From contig CM075860.1 of the NCBI GenBank assembly GCA_037975125.1, forward strand, positions 41,163,893 through 41,227,892: a stretch of 64,000 nucleotides of DNA, in the 5' to 3' direction. Below are positions 60,373-64,000 of this stretch, one piece after another. Every line of letters starts with the position of its first letter. The first letter of the stretch is position 1. Source of the DNA: Latrodectus hesperus. Taxonomy: Eukaryota; Arthropoda; Arachnida; Araneae; Theridiidae. The notes below the pieces were generated by a model. The model did not search any database. It was not told where the DNA came from and saw only the letters and a list, made by a program, of their open reading frames with translations. Both the position numbers and the translations under genes were made by a program.

Positions 60373-61070
60373 GATAGGGGAGTATTCAAATCCGTTAACC
60401 TGAAGGTGCAAACCGAGATCTATGTTCAGAGGATGTTGTTCCATGACCATTCTGTATCAGTCTTAAAAAGAAATTAAGTAAAAATTGGTATCGAAATCTC
60501 AAAATCACATGGAAGCAATTTTTACACAAAATAAACCTTAGAGGATAATATTGTAGGATTTTCTGCATGATATTCTGGACACTTGAATTGAGAGAAATTT
60601 ATCCAGTGCTTCTTTTACTTCACGCATTCTGGTAAAGCCACGTATTAAGTTTGACGCTTTGATCTATAACACCTGAAGAGCAAGCTTTTCTATTCTTTTT
60701 ACAGAAACATGTTTTTCTTACTCTTTCAGATCAAACCTTAAGGAACCTGCTTTTTTTTCAAACTTGTCTACTATTTAAAGGTTGATAATTAATGGACTTT
60801 TCAAAATCCCCTTCAAAATTCGAAATTTTCGTGAAGCAGCTATTTTGAAATTAACGTTTTGGTAAAATAATTAAACTATGCTCGACGTTGTAAACTTGAC
60901 ATTAGGATTAGCAATAGTGAGAGCATCAAAAACAATTTCCACGAAAGTTTCGGGCTTTTATTACAAAATTCTAAGAAAAGAAAGAGTGTTTGTTATTCTG
61001 TTGAAGTGACATTTTTGCAGGTTTCAATTTGAAAACATCCCGAGCAATTATTAACGAATGTATAAGAGGT
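60373..61070. other. unannotated DNA
   Basis: No gene or repeat was recognised. The 62-codon minus frame at 60971-61159 overlaps the next SINE. Confidence 0.5.
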
Positions 61071-61074
61071 TTGT

Positions 61075-61218
61075 TTGTGACCAAACATATTTTGCACCTA
61101 GGACTTACAGACCAGGATCTACAGTTTAAAATAGATTCTGAACTACTACAAATATCCAAACCTGAAGTGGGATTTGAATTTATGAACTATTGAACCGAAG
61201 GCTAAAGCGCTATCATTC
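61075..61218 (-). repeat. SINE-A, minus strand
   Basis: Inverted layout: 'gaccaggatctacagtttaa', 'aatagattctgaactactac', 'ctgaagtgggatttgaattt' and 'gaaccgaaggctaaagcgct'. A poor tail precedes it. Confidence 0.75.
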
Positions 61219-61261
61219 GCCCTTATTTAAGAAACGTTTTAAATCCTAATTAAATGTTCAA

Positions 61262-61425
61262 ATTGTTGTTGTTGTTGCATGCCCCCGAGGTCAGCAGCGC
61301 TAGACCAGGTCCATGAGCGCGTACACCTTCAAAAAGTTCAGCACCATAAGTGGATTCTCCATCAGATCTCTCCCGGAGAGACCAAGGCATTGAAGAATAT
61401 GTTCAGGAGAAGGCTGTTCATTTAA
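61262..61425. repeat. unidentified GC-rich repeat with (GTT)n start
   Basis: A 'gttgttgttgttgcatgccc' start is followed by GC-rich sequence ('gaggtcagcagcgctagacc'; 'gatctctcccggagagacca'). The (GTT)n edge resembles an inverted A-rich SINE tail. No second copy is in the window. Confidence 0.4.
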
Positions 61426-61506
61426 ACACTATGTTCAAATTAATTTACTTTCCTGATTGTCTAATTTATAGAGTGATATTTATTGTGTTAAATAGATAAA
61501 ATAAAA

Positions 61507-61848
61507 GGCCGTGGTAGCTTAGTGGTTAGGACATGAGCCTTCATAATGCCGCCGAAGTCACACCGAATACATGTGATATACGTGCTCGTTAAATCTGTAA
61601 AATCGAAAGTCCTCTGGTCGGTCATTGAGCAGTTATCATGGATGTAATGGTCTGGAGAAATTTTCCTCAAAAGTGAGGAAGTGGATTCTCTTGTGGTGTC
61701 ATCTACCGTAGGAGACTTAGAGCAAGAGCGTACTTTCACCTTCGTGGTGCTCTAGTTAAACGAAAGATGCACCCTACTGACTTAAATTCGCATAGCCAAC
61801 AGCATAGCGAGCTTGGCTTGTCCAAGTGTTATAAATAACAACAGCAGA
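61507..61848 (+). repeat. SINE-C, full length
   Basis: The tRNA-like head ('ggccgtggtagcttagtggt', 'taggacatgagccttcataa') leads through 'taatggtctggagaaatttt', 'gtggattctcttgtggtgtc' and 'cgtactttcaccttcgtggt' to the tail 'gcgagcttggcttgtccaag' and a run of 'aac' units. It is the most complete member and the reference for family C here. Confidence 0.85.
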
Positions 61849-61862
61849 TAAAGTAAGCCATA

Positions 61863-62940
61863 CATAAAAATTAATGAAATGTATAAAGCATCGTTTTTAA
61901 GTTTGTAAAAAAGACTCCCCCTGGGGACCAAAATTTGTACTAATTGTGTTTTCTCTCAAATACGTTTCCATACCTTCTTTATGCCTTGCACAAATTTTAA
62001 TTCTTAAGCATAATTTCGCATCTGTAGACAATCTTAAAATAGGGTCGTTTATTTTCTGACACACTTAGCAATATTCTATCAATAGATTTGTAAATAAATA
62101 ATCCCTTTTCAGTAGAAAATTATGGGTTCAAGCTTCTAATTTTGTTGAGAGTGTATGTAGTTGTAAATGCATTTTGACTGCCCTTCTGTATGGAAAAGTG
62201 TTGAATCATATGTCTTAGAGCATGCCGTAAAATTATCAGAATCTTTTAGTGGTTCTTCGTCTATCATACTCAAATTGTCCATCGCATTTCACAATGAATT
62301 ATGTAGATATATTTAAATTTAGTTTCCAATGTGTTGTATAAATTTATTGTAATTAAAATCTACTGAAATTTGTCTCCTGAAATTGTATTTCGTTATATGT
62401 ATTCTGGAATTGTATTCAATTGTATGGAATGTAATTGTATTTCGTATAGACTTTAAAACCAGGATGTGCCCATGTGATACAACATTCTGCATAAAATAAA
62501 AATTTAAATATATTGCAAATTATTTTTGATTATCTGCCATATATTGTTTTGCATTAAACACTTTGGCAAAGGCATACATCCAAAATACTTTCCAACAGAG
62601 ATGCAGATCATAACATTTCCTGAAGAGTTTTGTTTAGTTTTCAAATAAAAATTCAATCTTACTCAATGCGAGCTATAAACCTATGAGCATAAAGCTCCAG
62701 AACAGCTTTTTGTCGTAACCTAACAGATATGCATATAGTTTCTTCAGATATTTAACAGTGGTCACTATCGAGCTCGAAATTGTTTCTTTCTACAAAGAAT
62801 GTTTCTACCACTAAAGTACGGAGTGCAACATGTACACGTGGTATAATTTTTGGGCATTTGTTATACAACCAACTGTAAAATGTTGTAAACTAACTGCAAA
62901 AACTAAATCTTTATTTTAGCTTTCATTGCTTATTTACCTT
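61863..62940. other. unannotated DNA
   Basis: No gene was recognised. A stuttering 'attgtatt' motif recurs at about 62380-62445 as a weak local tandem array. Confidence 0.5.
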
Positions 62941-62947
62941 CTGGGGA

Positions 62948-63235
62948 AGCTGTTGTTATTTATGACATTTGGAAAAGCCAAGCTTGCTAGCCGACGACTA
63001 TCCGAAATTAATATAGAGAACCAAGAAGGTGAAAGTACGACTTTGTTCTAAGACTCCTCCAATAGAGAATTCACTCCCTCAATTTTGAATTTGATCTGCA
63101 GGATAAAATTTTCTCCAGACCATTATACCTATAGTAACTGCTAAACGACTCGATGGGCCGGCATTGGGAATCAAACCTAGCCCTTCCAGACGGGAGGCTG
63201 ATACCCAAACCACTAGGCCACCATGGCCTATTCTG
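62948..63235 (-). repeat. SINE-C, minus strand
   Basis: The copy starts with the inverted tail ('gttgttatttatgacatttg', 'aaaagccaagcttgctagcc') and ends with the inverted tRNA-like head ('gggaatcaaacctagccctt', 'ccactaggccaccatggcct'). The minus-strand frame at 63071-63262 is derived from this repeat. Confidence 0.85.
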
Positions 63236-63446
63236 TGGCCTCTTTTCATAATTAGTGTGCATTTTTCACCACAGAGTTACAATGAGTGCAGTATCTGTCC
63301 ATGACATTAAAATATGAGGACTTTGAAATTTAAAGAAACATTTCGGTTGTTCTATTTAACAGAATTTTATACTTCTCTGGTGCTTTGCTGTACGTAACTG
63401 AACACCACAAGTCTAATATAAAACTTTCATATGTCATCGAAACGTG

Positions 63447-63463
63447 TTTTTTTTTTTTTTTTT
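63447..63463. repeat. poly-T run
   Basis: A homopolymer of 17 T bases that may be an inverted retroposon poly-A tail. No matching element was identified next to it. Confidence 0.8.
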
Positions 63464-63574
63464 AAATTTTGTGAGAGTACTTAAAAAAATCTGCAATCTG
63501 TGTGGAACCCAAGAAAATTTCGTAGTATCAATTCTGAATATCCTTCCATTTGATTTCTTATTAAAAACCACTTA

Positions 63575-63942
63575 TTCAGCAATAAACTCCATTCTTTTAC
63601 CACTGTATTTTCTTTTAAAATTACAGCTTTAGCTCTCAAACACATTGATATTAATGAAATTCAAAAATCCATTTCATGCACTGATTCTATGAGTCTTTTA
63701 ACATCTTTACAAAATCCAACTACTGATGATCCACTTATTAAGGAAATCAAAATTATTGATAGACAATTATCTTCAAAAGGAGTCCACAGATTCTATTTTC
63801 ATGGGTTCCATCTCATGTTGTCATTAATGGAAATGAATTGGAAGACAAAGCTGCTTTAGAATTCTTAACTCGACCAATTATTTATCTTGAAATGAAATCT
63901 GCTGTCAATCATTTGTGTTGCTCTCATTGGCAGGAAAAATAG
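63575..63942 (+). pseudogene. LINE ORF2 RNase H domain fragment, frameshifted, runs toward the window edge
   Basis: Translation gives ALALKHIDINEIQ, then CTDSMSLLTSLQNPTTDD (an RNase H catalytic Asp in TDS), then after a frameshift near 63795 SWVPSHVVINGNELEDKAA, the signature last block of LINE RNase HI (WxPSHxxIxGNExxDxxA). A stop at 63940-63942 and the frameshift show it is dead. The upstream reverse transcriptase is not present. It could belong to the same Jockey-like group as the 46.5-kb fragment, since the two cover adjacent parts of ORF2. Confidence 0.85.
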
Positions 63943-64000
63943 AAACAAGAGAGTAGTAAATAAGCTTCATAGCATTAAACCAACTAACTCTCTTACAAGG

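Noticed and set aside
1..64000. CRISPR array, operon or bacterial origin of the window
   Set aside because: No spaced direct-repeat array, no dense coding and no ribosome-binding pattern; tRNA-headed SINEs and LINE fragments are eukaryotic.

Overview
The window looks like non-coding, repeat-bearing nuclear DNA from an arthropod. A spider or other arachnid is likely: the DNA is strongly A+T-rich with spliceosomal-type signals, it carries many tRNA-headed SINEs of several families, and it holds decayed Tc1, mariner, pogo-like and LINE sequences. No long intact gene is visible. The assignment to spiders is an inference from repeat style, not from a marker gene.

Layout, left to right. From 1 to about 14.3 kb there are mixed SINE copies (families called A to E here), a Tc1-like fragment near 4 kb, an almost full-length but broken Tc1-like transposase on the minus strand (9.44-10.46 kb) and a perfect 19-bp hairpin at 13.7 kb. 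From 14.3 to 20.7 kb there is plain AT-rich DNA, one copy of an unnamed dispersed repeat (17.29-17.84 kb), a GC-raised block with a possible tiny first coding exon (19.03 kb), and a mariner element with an internal deletion. From 20.7 to 36.6 kb lies an extremely AT-rich stretch almost free of recognisable repeats; it holds one SINE with a target-site duplication, one pogo/Tigger-type element, one old SINE-A and one small inverted-repeat element. At 36.65-36.9 kb a sharp GC-richer island carries textbook ZNF143 (Staf) and NRF1 motifs and splice-donor motifs facing both ways, so it is best read as a divergent promoter.

From 37 to 56 kb is another AT-rich stretch with long (TA)n tracts, followed by a dense field of SINE-A and SINE-B copies, the 3' end of a non-LTR retrotransposon (46.5 kb), a tRNA-like SINE head at 47.3 kb and a homeodomain-motif cluster at 51.1 kb. 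From 56 to 64 kb there is a perfect 28-bp hairpin, the second copy of the unnamed dispersed repeat (58.19-59.04 kb, with about 265 bp of extra sequence), more SINEs, and an RNase H fragment of a LINE running off the right edge.

Functionally the window is best read as introns and intergenic DNA around at least one promoter, with transposon relics on both sides. The strongest leads are the divergent promoter island, the duplicated unnamed repeat with conserved CRE-like TGACGTCA sites, the perfect hairpins, and the contrast between the repeat-poor AT-rich core and the SINE-dense flanks. All SINE families are named locally by letter and were defined only by comparing copies inside this window.
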